A stretch of 64,000 nucleotides of DNA, taken from contig CM055909.1 of assembly GCA_029582155.1 (NCBI GenBank), positions 46,998,412-47,062,411 of the forward strand, read 5' to 3'. The notes below the pieces were generated by a model, which saw nothing but the letters and a program-made list of their open reading frames with translations, did no database searches and was not told the origin of the DNA. Within the stretch, counting starts at the first letter, position 1, and each line of letters opens with the position of its first letter. The translations under genes were made by a program, and so were the position numbers. This document shows, piece by piece, positions 33,721 through 45,405 of this stretch. The DNA is from Panopea generosa (taxonomy: Eukaryota; Mollusca; Bivalvia; Adapedonta; Hiatellidae).

Positions 33721-36440
33721 GCTATACAAATCAGATCTGCTTTATCGACTGACAATTCAAACATCATTTATCGTTCATACTAAATTGAACTTTGAAAATG
33801 GAAAATGTGGCAGAAATGTGTAATAATCTGTAAAAATCTGTAATCTGTTGATGGAATTTAACGTCATTAAAAGGAATCTGGGAAAACGATTTTTTACATA
33901 TATCTTTTCTTATAGCTGATAGTAATATAAATGAATTTGAATGAACAACAACTTTGAAAATGGAAAATGTGGCAGAAATGTGTAATAATCTGTAAAAATC
34001 TGTAATCTGTTGATGGAATTTAACGTCATTAAAAGGAATCTGGGAAAACGATTTTTTACATATATCTTTTCTTATAGCTGATAGTAATATAAATGAATTT
34101 GAATGAACAACAAAACAACATAAGAGGTCGAAATAAATATAAAAAAAAGAATATGGGATAACAATACATCAAGAAGGATCCAAACAAACGAATGGACCAC
34201 GGCGTATTGTGTTTATTAGAACTCATATCTAGGCTTTTGTAACTGAGAATATATATGACATTTAAATGATGCAGTCAATTAATTCTTGTAAAATAATCAT
34301 AAACACATTAAGTTATAAGTTATAATCATACAGAAGAAGAGACAACAACGGTTTACATCTGGCGATGGTAGGTAGCAAACCTCCTATGGAAGCCTTAAAC
34401 CTCGCTCTTCCCCCGTTATCAAATCACAAAAACTACACTGTGTTCCTGAACGTAGCTGTTCCGGTTCATTGCTTAACAACTGTGACAGCATGTATGTGTA
34501 CATGGTATGAAAAAGGCCTTATATCAATAGAAGCATTAATAAATTTCGGACGTTGCATATTTCATCCAAACTGTTTTCTGTTACAACTAATATTATACAA
34601 ATAGATACATGATTTGTTTTGGGTTTTTTTCTACCAGGAAATACAAAATCAACTACGTTTGTGATATACTTTAAAACAATTGACTGTGTGAAATGTATCT
34701 TTTATATACTATACACATAACATTTTTTTTGCATTATTAATTTGCAACTGCCAAGGCAATTCGGACTCAAATATATTTTGATTGTTGTTTTATTTTCGGA
34801 GAAAATTGGTTTGATAAAATCAGAAAGATAAAAAACTGATATCAAACAAAATTTTAAAGCTAAATTTTCTTTCTAAAAACATGTGAAAATATATCAAAAG
34901 AAACTATGCGCAATGTTCCATAATCAACATTTCATTCATTTTTGTTCAGGTATATGGTATAAGGTATAAGACTAGAAGTTTGCATAGTAGCTTGGCGCGC
35001 TCGCCGAAGTCTGGTGTACTTTTTAGTCTGGTTGTTCACATGTAATAGTCTCCATAATAGTAGGCTAACATTATCATATAGACAGAATAAATTATGGACA
35101 GTGGTTAAGTCTATGTTTTATGCGTTTGAAAATAAAATGTCAACTTTGATACAATATATGTAATGTAATAAAAAGTTTACCCAACTGATGTTTTCCGTTA
35201 CTTAAAAATAATTTAAAAACAAAAGGAAGAGCCACTTGTGATAACTTATTTATATTTGTATCTAAAACGCTTCGAAACTGTGTGTATTTGAAAATAATTA
35301 TGAAAATTCAGCCTATACGTGTTATTTTTATATTGCCGCGCATGTCGATTCTAGTGTACGTTCACTTGAGATATTAATAAGATGTCAAATTATATATATA
35401 ACATATAGCTTAATCTAAGTTTTATACTGTGTGCTTTGTGGTTTTGTAATTAATACTTAATATTTTCCAAAACATTTACCGACAGTTGTTTACACGTAAG
35501 GTGTATGATATATATGTCACAAATAGAAATATGAATGTTCATTATTTCAATTACAATTGGTCAGTACTTTTCACCACCAAAACGTTTGATGAACATACTG
35601 TTGCTTTACGGGTTATGTACATGTCAATATAACTTCGTATTATGAGAACATGGCTGATTTCAAAGTTCAAAATAATGAAAACATAAAAAATAATTCTTTA
35701 CCATCATTGTCATATTCATTACAAGCTATAATACAACGCGCATTAAATTTTAGAAGAGACTGATGATGTGATTTGCTATTTGTATGTTGAACAGCGACTA
35801 TATAATGAATTACAACAAAATAACAAATCCAAAAGGGAGCCCATAAGTATCATTGTGACTAAGTTTCATAAGAATTTGTTGTAGAAATTGTCAATATATT
35901 ATTACTTGTAATTTACTCAAATTGGTTGTGTTTTATACCTATATATTTCTAATGTCATTTTCATTCTTTATAACTGAAGTAACAAAATAGCTTTCAAATG
36001 ATAAGATATATTTCAGAGAAGTCATATTTCAAGTATTTGCGAAGTGGTAATACTTAAAGAATTTGGGACGACAATGAGAGCTCGACTGTGTTAAAAGCCC
36101 ACATTATCGCGTGTGGCATTTACCTACCAGGAATGTGTAGCTTTAAGCTAATTCTTATTTCATGTTATCACTTATCGTACTGATACCGGCAATATAATCG
36201 TCGGAAGAAAATGATAGTTATGAGATAAAGTAGCACACTCCGTCAATAAATCACTTAGGGAGGACATTGTACAGACACAAAACTTGTATTCTAGGAGAAA
36301 AAAGTCAATTAAACAGATAATTGCATCCGATATGTCTATTGTAACAACGTTGGTACATCAAAATTATTTTCCTTACATACTTAACTGATTTTATAAGTGG
36401 ACAAATTGACCGCGGCGATCTTAGACTTCCCTGCGACATT
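33721..36440 (-). repeat. Large dispersed repeat family, copy D (inverted)
   Basis: Read on the minus strand from 36,440 it starts like copy A and copy E (for example GTGATTTATTGACGGAGTGT near 36,230-36,250), then follows copy E (50,360-50,900 and 51,640-52,170). It meets copy A at about 33,720 in a tail-to-tail arrangement, the same junction as between copies E and C at 52,170. Open frames here (34,365-34,604) are not conserved in the other copies. Confidence 0.75.
33789..34112. repeat. Perfect 162-bp tandem duplication
   Basis: Two head-to-tail copies (33,789-33,950 and 33,951-34,112) starting ACTTTGAAAATGGAAAATGT are identical by eye. No other copy of the family has it, so it is a recent local event inside copy D. 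Confidence 0.95.
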
Positions 36441-37094
36441 GAAAGGCTCACGGTTGGTCATTGTCTTAAAATAATAAGTTGACCTTGTACAATGCTTGTG
36501 CCAAGTTTCGTGCTTTTCTAAAAAAGCAACAATTCCCTCAATATACTGCATCATATTGCTCCACTATATGTACATGTATACATAAAATTCGATCTTCAAG
36601 TTACCATTTCTGTGTATATTCTCCGAGACGATCTAAAGAAAAATTCAATATTTAAATTGAATTTTTTTTTTCAAGTATTGGAAAAAGTCATCTTCAAGTT
36701 ACAATATGGATTTTAAAGAAATAAATACAAAAACTTCGTACTCAAAGATGATATAGAAGAATATTTTTTTGAAATGGTGGGGTGAAAAAAACTGTTCAAT
36801 TTCTAAGGTTAATTATATATTTCACGAATGTGCAGTTCGATCAATCTCGTAGACAGTTTAGGTATATTTATATTTCTCAACGAAAAAAACCCAACCCGAT
36901 CTATTATCTCCGAGCTCACGTATACAACTTAAGTACAAAATTAAATATCCAAGCTAATTTATTTATTTCAAAGTTTTATTTCCAAGTCGGCATATTTAAT
37001 ACTGTTCAATCTCCAACTCTCTGCACACAACTGAGCGTCATTAAATATATCCAAGGTATTGGAGATACTACATAAATTAAGACAGTACGAATGA
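36441..37094. other. AT-rich DNA, nothing recognised
   Basis: The 97-codon frame at 36,782-37,075 has no domain or splice context. Confidence 0.45.
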
Positions 37095-37562
37095 ATTAAG
37101 TTTTTAAAACAAACATAACATTAATGAAGCAGGAAGTAAACAAAGAAAACAAGAATGAAGTCTATGGCAAAGATGATTAAGTAAGTATGAGAAGAAAAAA
37201 GATAATAAGAATTATGCATGAAGAAAGTATGATAATAGATACAGATAAGAAGAACCAAGTAACCATGAAAATAAATAAAGATTATAAGTTTGAAGTATGA
37301 AGTAAGTACCAATAGAAAAAAATCGAAAATTCGAGTAAGCATGGAGAGAAGCCGAGATAATAGGATAAGAGTAAGTACGGGAAGACAAAAAAATGATAGG
37401 AGTACTTTCAGCATGGAAAGGAGCAAAGACAACAAATATGCAATAAGTATAGAAATAATGAGCAAAGATGGAAGTATCAGTATTGAAAACCATATCAGAA
37501 TATTGAAGATTTTAAAAGTCAAAGAAAGAGTAGATAAGAAATATGTAAGAAATCAGAAAGGC
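37095..37562 (+). repeat. Polypurine-rich tract, ~470 bp
   Basis: The plus strand is strikingly purine-rich, built from degenerate AGAARAAARATRATAAG-like words. AGTAAGTA-type words recur near 37,172, 37,292, 37,333 (AGTAAGCA), 37,371 and 37,442 (AATAAGTA). Open frames on both strands (37,121-37,522 minus; 37,290-37,589 plus) follow from composition. It resembles a decayed simple repeat. Confidence 0.75.
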
Positions 37563-37609
37563 GCTTTATCCTCCACGACCGGTGATTAAGCATTTGTAAG
37601 AGTACAACC

Positions 37610-37810
37610 ATGGTTTCAGTTGCCCTCATTAGCATTTTTAGCAGTCCTCTCTCAGATGTATTGAAAACCATGACCCTGGGGCCAACATTGGCCCGCCATA
37701 AGGGGTTTAAAAAATTTCATAGTTATATAGGGAAAACTTTAATAGAATCTACCAAAATTGAAGGATTGGAGCTCAGTGAAAATTATTCAATTCTTTTAAA
37801 AAATATGTTT
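37610..37810. repeat. Bivalve-type dispersed repeat fragment
   Basis: GACCCTGGGGCCAACATTGG followed by CCCGCCATAAGGGG, TAGTTATATAGGGAAAACTT and ATTGAAGGATTGGAGCTC resemble a non-coding repeat that I recognise as frequent in bivalve genomes. The frame 37,610-37,828 is not a gene. Confidence 0.55.
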
Positions 37811-37954
37811 ATTTTTTCATTTTCATAAATGGGTATCCATCTTTGATTAACTGTACATACTGGTACCAGATTAGTTCAACTTTATATAGATTTTCATGAA
37901 ATTTGATATCTTTAAAACCAAATACTGCATATTCTAATGAGTTTGTAAGAAAAA

Positions 37955-38330
37955 ACAAATGTGTTTTGCAAAATTGTGTGGCTTTTAAGTATTTTTTATT
38001 TAATACACATTCACACACATACAATAACACAAATGTTAACATGTTAACATAGAAGGTGAACCTCCATCGGATTTCATACACAAGACATGCTGACTTTAGA
38101 CACAAGACATGGCTGGTACTGTGAAAGGTGGTGTCAACACTAGTTGGGGTACGGGTTGCTTCCCCGAACTTTATTTAAAGCTGAAAAACAAAATGTGTTT
38201 AGACAAACTAGTTGTTATTTACCCCCACCCCACCCACTCCATACTTTGTGACTTTTAAATGTCTTTGTCAAATACACACTCATAACAACCCAATAAATTA
38301 ACCTCCACCTGGTTTCAAACCCGATACCCC
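37955..38330. repeat. Diverged direct repeat, ~235 bp apart
   Basis: The block 37,955-38,090 (AAACAAATGTGTTT ... AATACACATTCAC ... CCTCCATCGGATTTCATAC) pairs with 38,190-38,325 (AAACAAAATGTGTTT ... AATACACACTCAT ... CCTCCACCTGGTTTCAAAC). The second copy has an inserted C-rich stretch. Confidence 0.6.
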
Positions 38331-38581
38331 GAGAATCTTTTTGACTGCACCGTGCAGAGACACGAACGAAATATACGATAATCAAATATCATATGTTCAT
38401 GCATTGCGCAAATCTCGCTATTCATTCCGGATTGTTTTTCCACCATTATCGTTGTCCGATTGTAAATACTCAACGTTACATGTATCATTCTGACCCGTCT
38501 CATTCCTTGGTTGCAACATATACCCTCATTAGATTAAATAATTTAATATCTCCAAAATATCTTAATCGTAAAATACCTTAT

Positions 38582-38700
38582 TACCTTCCTTCATTTGTTA
38601 ATAAAGAGATCTAAAAAATATAACTAAACTTTTTACCTCCCTTTATTTGTTAATAAAGAGATCTAAAAAATATAACTTAACTTTTACCTCCCTTTATTTG
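38582..38700. repeat. 52-bp tandem repeat, 2.3 copies
   Basis: ACCTCCCTTTATTTGTTAAT and AAAGAGATCTAAAAAATATA repeat at 38,582 and 38,634, with a partial unit at 38,685. Confidence 0.9.
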
Positions 38701-38990
38701 TAGTTGTGTTAAATTTTTAGTATTTTAACAGTTTAAAAAAATGTCATGATTGATAAAAAAAGAAAAATAATATTTTATTTATTCAAATATAAATGAATTT
38801 TGCCACTGACTGGAATTCAAAAAACTTCAAGAAAAATAAAATGTAACGACCAACTGGCAGATAATATTTTATTTCATTTTTTTTTATGTATCGTCTCGAA
38901 TGGCTGCCCATATCTTAAGTACTCCAGAAGAATATTGTCGTTTTAGATTTCAGGAGGATAGTGCAGAGATACAAAACAACCCATTGTAGA
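38690..38990 (-). repeat. Duplicated segment shared with 54.6-54.9 kb (inverted)
   Basis: From the (TTTATTTGTAGTTGTG) start through the SINE tail, this 300-bp segment is the inverted counterpart of 54,600-54,880. Since it includes DNA beyond the SINE end, a longer unit was duplicated, not only the SINE. Confidence 0.7.
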
Positions 38991-39160
38991 CTTACTGTAT
39001 TTTTATATGTCCAGTGTAAAGCACTGATACATGGGACCTCGATTTTTGTCTCATAAGAAATATTGGAAAGTATTTTTTAGTTGAAAGAGCGGGGGATCGC
39101 ATCTGTATTCCTTGGGTTCGATGTCCAATGCCTTATTTACTTGACCACTAATCCGCCCAT
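38885..39160 (-). repeat. tRNA-derived SINE, type 2
   Basis: On the minus strand: GGGCGGATTAGTGGTCAAGT (A-box region), a degenerate B box in GATGCGATCCCCCGCTC, then ATCGAGGTCCC and the tail GTATCTCTGCACTATCCTCC. A frame at 39,081-39,299 crosses it and is not a gene. Confidence 0.8.
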
Positions 39161-39560
39161 GTTAATATATAAACTGTGCAGACTTTTTGATGCAACTGTA
39201 TTGCAGAGCGTCGATAATGATGTCACAGTTAGGGAAGATGCGCAAGAGAATCATTTCGCCAGGTGTCTAGTGTTAACAAATGTACATGCAAATTACTAGT
39301 ACTTCGGACAGACATAAACATACGGACAAACTTACGTTGGAAATAATTTAATGGTATCGTTTGATTTTTAAGGCTGTATAAATAATTTATTTTCATTGCT
39401 TATGACCTTTAAAGTATTTTTTCAGTAATTGTGTTGTTTCAAGTTGCCGTAAAACAAGTTTATATTTCATAGAGTTAACCTTTATAGAGTACCCTCAGTT
39501 ATAATAGCTGTATGATATGTACCTGTCTCCTACTTCACCAACATATTTACATAATATGTT
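39161..39560. other. No gene recognised
   Basis: AT-rich, with no repeat copies found. Confidence 0.45.
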
Positions 39561-39932
39561 AAACCTGAAAACGTATAACCATATTTACGTATATATCTAA
39601 TACCTGAAAACATATAATCAACTTTACGTATATATCTAATACATGAAAACGTATAATCATATTACCTATATATCTAATACCTGAAAACTTAATCAAATTT
39701 ACGTATATATCTAATAACTGAAAACGTATACTCAAATTTACGTATATATCTAAAACCTGAAAACGTATAATCATATTTACGTATATATCTAATACCTGAA
39801 AACGTATAATCATAGTTACGTATATATCTAATACCTGAAAACGTATACTCAAATTTACGTATATATCTAAAACATGAAAACGTATAATCATAATTATGTA
39901 TATATCTAATACCTGAAAACTATAATCATAGA
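39561..39932. repeat. 39-bp minisatellite, ~9.5 copies
   Basis: The unit contains TTTACGTATATATCTAATAC and CTGAAAACGTATAATCA. As 39 is 13 codons, a minus frame (39,951-39,559) is open throughout as a 13-residue repeat (IRFQVLDIYVNL-type). No other evidence of coding is present. Confidence 0.95.
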
Positions 39933-40188
39933 AAAGCATACAAATCATCATGATTTAGACTCGCTCTAGAAAAACTGCGTTTAGTTTCATTGATATTAAA
40001 GAATATTTAAGGGTGTTAAAACGATGTCGTTGTTTTATCCCAGGCAGAACGGTGTACTACTTTGTATTAAAGCAATACCATTAGTCCATATGTTGATAGT
40101 TTCTTTCAACGCAAAATGCAGGACGTCTGTTTGAGATTTTCAGCGTTTAAATGTACTTGAAACCTCAATTGGGCTTAATTGCGTGGGT

Positions 40189-40206
40189 GGGGGGGGGGGG
40201 GGGGGG
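40189..40206 (+). repeat. Homopolymer run of 18 G
   Basis: An uninterrupted G18 follows GCGTGGGT. Its length may be uncertain in the underlying assembly. Confidence 0.9.
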
Positions 40207-41298
40207 AGAGTTATACATTTTGTCAAAGAGTCTCTATTGCTATAGTCTTTGGGATGTCTTGATGTTTGGAACTCTCGTCAGAATAACTCTTGTGCTGGAA
40301 CTAGAGACATGCACATTAGTTGTGTTTGATGTTTTAATTTTGAAACCAGTTCTCATCCATATACGTGTATTTTCTGTGCTGGGACTGGCTTTTTATTATG
40401 CGTTTGAAGATTAAGGTTTGAAACAGTCTTCAAACATATACGTGTATTTTTTGTGCTGGACCTGAATACTGTTCCAATTGCATAGTTTTTGGTTTGAGCT
40501 TGAAACAATTCTCAAACATGTGGTGTTCAGACACGTTGTCTGAACAGCTGGTCTCATGATATAAAATAGTGTTGAATAACAGTTAGTCCTTCAAACATGT
40601 TACGGTGTATAAAGATGATTGGTTTGGTCATTTGTTTGTATGAACTAGACTCTGCATACATTCATAATATGATGTAATAGATACGACTAGAATAACATGT
40701 TAAATAAGAAATGGAAGAAAAAGGAAAGTCCGGTTAAATTATATCGATGGTTTTCGTTCATAATGTGTTTTAAATAACTAAGATATCTTGACAAAGAGTA
40801 ACCAGTCAAAATTAAATTAATTTGAGAGTTTAAGTATTTAAAAAAAATACTCAATAAAATGAAACAGATTCCTAGTCTATTACGACCTGGCGTAGATTCA
40901 TAACGTCAATATGCGTATACTCAGTATAACAATATTTCAATTAGTCATTGACAATATAAACACCAGTATGAACGAAAAATATTAATATAGCTTAACCGAA
41001 TTTTCCTTTTTGTTACATTTCTAGTCGTATCTAGTCGCATGTTATTATGAATGTCTGCAGATTCAATTCTCTTTGATTTCAAAGTATACGGATTACCCAT
41101 CGACATAGATAACATTTAACAGTCAGTTTGTTCTCTTTTGATTGACGTTTATTGGACATATCAGACTGGATTTATGTCATGAATTTTAAAATAACAAAAC
41201 ACATTGTTAACATTAATATCTTGTTTGGTTGGTTTATTTTCTTCTTAAATACCATTTAAGTCTGTGTCGTAATAACATGTTTCCATGAGATATTCAAA

Positions 41299-41485
41299 AG
41301 CGGGGTGTTAGTGTAGTAGACAGAGTGTTGACCACTTACGTCAGTGGTTGCTGGTTCGATACCCAACTAGACCCGATGCCTATAAAGACTACTCAATTCT
41401 ATCAATGAAGCGGACTAGAAAGCGGTTCAAATAAACTGTAAGCTTTCTTCGCAATGGAGCTTAGAAAAATTAATATCAACTAAAC
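41299..41485 (+). repeat. SINE type 1 inside copy B
   Basis: This is the positional counterpart of the SINE at 30,941, with the same head (AGCGGGGTGTTAGTGTAGTA), B box (GGTTCGATACCC) and tail. Confidence 0.9.
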
Positions 41486-42150
41486 TAAAAATATTAAGCA
41501 AGACGTTTTTGTCCGAGTCGTGACGACACATTTTGACAAGAATGGCAAGAAGATTAAGTTGCAATTTAGGTATCTGACCACGATCAGGTTCCTGTTTCCT
41601 GTTTCATAAACATATTTAAGTATTTACTTATATAAAAAAAGGCATCCACGTGACTATGTATTAGGCTGGTTCCAGGAAAACTGTTGTGGTCACAATGACA
41701 TTGATTAAAGAATGAATGATTTTAGATAAAATTTAAGTAAATGTTGTCAAACGGGATCATTAATGGTCAGCAGATTTTTAGTCTAAAACAAATTGTATTG
41801 CCATACAATGCAAATAGGTTGGGTCACAAGTTCTAACAACATTATTTACTACCCTTCCCTTAGAAAGAAACAGGTTACTGAGGCGGTTTTCTACTTAATA
41901 CAATACCACAAAAGATCATCATCCAGCCTATCTTTCCTTTCCAAGTACCTGAATGGTTGAAAAATAAACAATAATCAACTTTGTTTCGGGAGATGTTTTA
42001 TGTTTGTCTTTTTGAAATCGGCTTCAAAGTATCGAGTTGTGCCCTTAGAATTCACAATGATTTAATGCCGCTGCCCAGTTGAATATAATAATTAAGTTTA
42101 TCTGTAGCGATATGAGATGGTTAAAATAACAAAATCATACGTCGAATTTG

Positions 42151-42623
42151 CTTTAGGTCAGCTACCTACCATTGAGACGAGCTTCTTTGATTGGCTAAAA
42201 AAAGTATAGGGATGTTCAGAGCATAGTATTTTTACATCAAGCTTAATTTTGTTTGGATGAAAATGTTAAACTGGCAAATGATCACAATAAAATATAAGTT
42301 TATTATGTTTGTGTGAATAAAAAATTAAAATTATGTTTCTGTGACTGACAAAATTCATTTTATCAAGGAAACTGCATGGAAGGTAAAATTGATGAAATTT
42401 ATTTTTTTCATGTTGAAAGTGGGGGTACCCAACTTCAGGGGGCAAAAAGTGGTAAAAAGTGGTACTTTTGAACCCATTTTGGGGACATTTTAATTTGAGT
42501 CTAGGACAGTACTTTAATATGATATAGGACTTTTTGGTCCGCGAATGATAGAAATAGTGAAAATTAGGTCAAACGTAATAATGTAACTCTATGGAAAACG
42601 CAATGGTGTTAGCTGACCTTTAG
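42151..42623. mobile_element. 461-bp MITE with TIRs and 6-bp target duplication
   Basis: The inserted DNA (42,157-42,617) begins GTCAGCTACCTACCATTG and ends CAATGGTGTTAGCTGAC, so the termini are inverted repeats (perfect over GTCAGCTA, looser over about 18 bp). It is flanked by CTTTAG on both sides (42,151-42,156 and 42,618-42,623). The paralogous copy A has a single CTTTAG with no insert at 31,881-31,886, which proves the insertion. The inside has no transposase; it holds a GGGGGTACCCAACTTCAGGG stretch. It is a non-autonomous DNA element of undetermined superfamily. Confidence 0.9.
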
Positions 42624-43497
42624 TTGATTATCGTTTGCTTGTACAGTATAAATACGACAGTATAAGTGAGACCAGACGAAAACCAAAGCAAAGCACTGGA
42701 CGTTATATCCTGGAGATTCGAAGATAGTTTGACTGGTATTGTTGATACAGCTGATACAGAGTGGTATTCAATGATGATAATAAAAGCATTGCTTTAGGAT
42801 TATTCGCTGTATTTTAAATCATTATGTCGGATGCGTAAAGCCAATATCCAATTCTTAGATGAGGAGAAATATTTGAACAATTTAATTTGAAGTTGATATA
42901 TATGTTTCAGCTATTGGTTGGAGCGATGATAGCAGATCAAATTCCAGCCAATAATTTTTGGTTTAATTCTTAGAAAAGTATTGGATTATTTAAAGATTAT
43001 TGAAGAGCATCCTCATAGCAGTTACAAGTCTATTTATGTTACAAGGATAACTGTTTCATGCGAATATGAAGAAAATTAGACGTTATAATGAGAGATTGTT
43101 GTACTAACTTTAAAAGCTTATTTCATTACCGGTTCGAATATCATTGTCATTTTATAAAACCTCAAACCACGAAGGCGTATACTTACTTTCCTTTACTCTG
43201 TAGATGTAGCAATTACGATGAACTAAACAACCGATAAGAACATTACTATATATACTTAAATAGCATTGCTTTAAGCTTTATTGATCGTTAGCAGTGTAAA
43301 TAATAGTCGTATACTCTTCGCAGAGTTACATAATTGATATAAAGTATGAAACTAATGCATCATGTCAAATATAATAAATAACTATTCTATCTATACATAA
43401 AGCAAATTACTGACTTGTCTTTTTAAACGGGTGCACAGTACAAAAAATACGTCACCTTATGTAATACTCTGGCCCACTGACATCGAATAATTTTCTC

Positions 43498-43683
43498 CTA
43501 CGGAAAAAGACCAGTCATCGTTTTATAAAAATCAAAGGAATCTATTAAAGTCGATAGGGCAAATATTAGTCGTACACTTCTAGTAGCTTTATTCATTGAA
43601 ATAAAATCCAAAACTAATATATCTCGTTTCACAGTCTCTAAAGTCAATAAACACTCTTGATTGTGATCCATTGGTACAATCAA
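43498..43683 (-). pseudogene. Decayed coding-like segment in copy B
   Basis: The minus frame includes TVKRDILVLDFISMNKATRS. A similar peptide is readable at 60,989 (RQDALVLDFVSVDEATRNAR) and, more altered, at 53,333 and 53,583 (plus) and 55,057 (plus). All lie in copies of the large family on its minus strand. The family is not recognised. The conserved words could reflect an ancestral exon carried by the repeat or only DNA-level similarity. Confidence 0.3.
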
Positions 43684-44640
43684 CTCATATTACGTTGAAA
43701 GGAATAACTGATAGAAAAAAAACGGTACAAATGATCAAGTACAATATGTAGGTACCAATCAATGTATTAAAATATCACACACCCTCTTTGCATAAGATGC
43801 CGTCAACGCTATTAGGTTTCGCTCTGAAAACTATTATACTAAGTAAATGAATAAAGAATTGAAAAGAAAATAAATCATCCATTTGCCAGCTATCCAGTTC
43901 TGGTTTCTTACTTACGTACCCGTGTAAGTTATTGAACCGCTGCTAATCTATAAATATGTGTGGGATTCCTCTACATTATGTTTTTATAGTTTTACCAGGT
44001 TTTCATCAAAATCACGATTTAATGAAGAACCCCAGTTTGGTTCCCGGTCACGGTATCAATGACGACAAGAAGTGTATCTTTCATACAGTGATGGTATGTC
44101 AGCAAAACACATTACCAGTGCACTACGAATCGGATCAGCTTTATTGACTCACGATGTTAACCGTTGTTGCCACGTTTTCCGTATACTTGTATTTGATTGT
44201 GTTGTGATTATTATACAAATATTAGTTTACTGCATCATTTGAATGTTATGTATATTCTCATTTACAAAATACTTAGTATTTCGATGAGTTACATAACTGA
44301 ACATAATACGTCGTGGTCCATTCGCTTGTATGGACCCTTTTTCTTGATGAACTTTTATCCAATATTCTATTATTGGGTCTTTATTTCGATTTTTATGTTG
44401 TTTTGTTGTTTTTTCAAATTCATTCATACTGCTATCAGCTTTACTTAAACATATATGTAAAAAAATCATCGTTTAACCAGATTACTTTTAAGAAGTTAAA
44501 TACCATCAACAGATAACGTTTTCCCAAAAATGTTTTCCTTGTTTAAAGTTCAATTTAGTATGGACGAGAAACGATGTTTGAATTGTTTAGTCGATAAAGC
44601 AGATTCGATTACTATTGTTTACATACACAATTATATATTT

Positions 44641-45405
44641 GAAGCTATCATTTCGATGGCGTGGTAATCTTTTGATACTGTACACGCATGATATTGAGCA
44701 ACACAACAGGTGGTGATGGTGGCATATAAGCATATATCAAACAAGTACATATTGGTACATTGTACATGCAAAGTTGTTAAAAAAGTACAAAAAAATATCT
44801 ACAAAAAGTAAGGGGTTGCTGTTACAAAAAATTGCCAACATACCCAATTTAAGTCTAGAACTTCGGCTTGAACTCGTTCATGATAGCCAATGACACAGTC
44901 GCACGTGGAAAGAGAATTGTATAACGGAACGATCCTTGGAAAGAATATAACTTCAGGGAATCAGTGTATGCAAGGGAACTCTTATACTGAACAAAACCTT
45001 AAGTATCATAGGGATTAAATAAGGGACATATATTTGTCGTAAACAATAGCGACAAAACCGTGATGATTTTGAAAAAAGTCAAGACCACTGTTCTCTGCAC
45101 CATTTCTAACCTGCAGACTGGGCATGTAGGCTCCAAATTTGGGATGTACATGTCTGAATGGAAATGAATTTGAGTAAATAAATAACGCAAGAAAATCAGC
45201 GGAACATGAACGTTTCGTTGAATTTTATATTATTATCATTTTGTATTGCTGATAGGACAATGACCACTGTATCGTTTTTATTTCCTCTCCATATAGGTAT
45301 AGGTTTCACAAGATCAGAACTATATATTTGTTTGTTTGGAGTTTTGTAATGATTTACGTTAGGGCCATCGCTTTGTAAACAGGTTCACGTGATGACACGA
45401 AAACA
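44641..45405. other. AT-rich DNA with a possible 43-nt exon (minus)
   Basis: On the minus strand TTTCCATTCAG is followed by a short segment reading MYIPNLEPTCPVCR and then TGCAG|GTTAGA, at about 45,157-45,115. The C-P-V-C word recalls zinc-binding motifs, but a single microexon cannot be supported alone. Confidence 0.2.

Larger units (their letters stand above)
40355..44640 (+). repeat. Large dispersed repeat family, copy B
   Basis: It is collinear with copy A from 30,150 to 33,690, including the type 1 SINE, but lacks the first 0.8 kb and carries a separate 461-bp insertion at 42,157. The last part (about 44,155-44,600) matches the end of copy E in the plus orientation, while in the A/D pair that segment faces the other way. 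Confidence 0.8.

Noticed and set aside
34365-34604. 79-codon frame in copy D
   Set aside because: It lies in the repeat and is not open in copy E.
37121-37589. Frames of 93 to 133 codons on both strands of the polypurine tract
   Set aside because: Strong composition bias keeps both strands open; no domain or splice context is present.
39559-39951. 130-codon minus frame with a 13-residue repeat
   Set aside because: It is produced by the 39-bp minisatellite, whose length is a multiple of 3.
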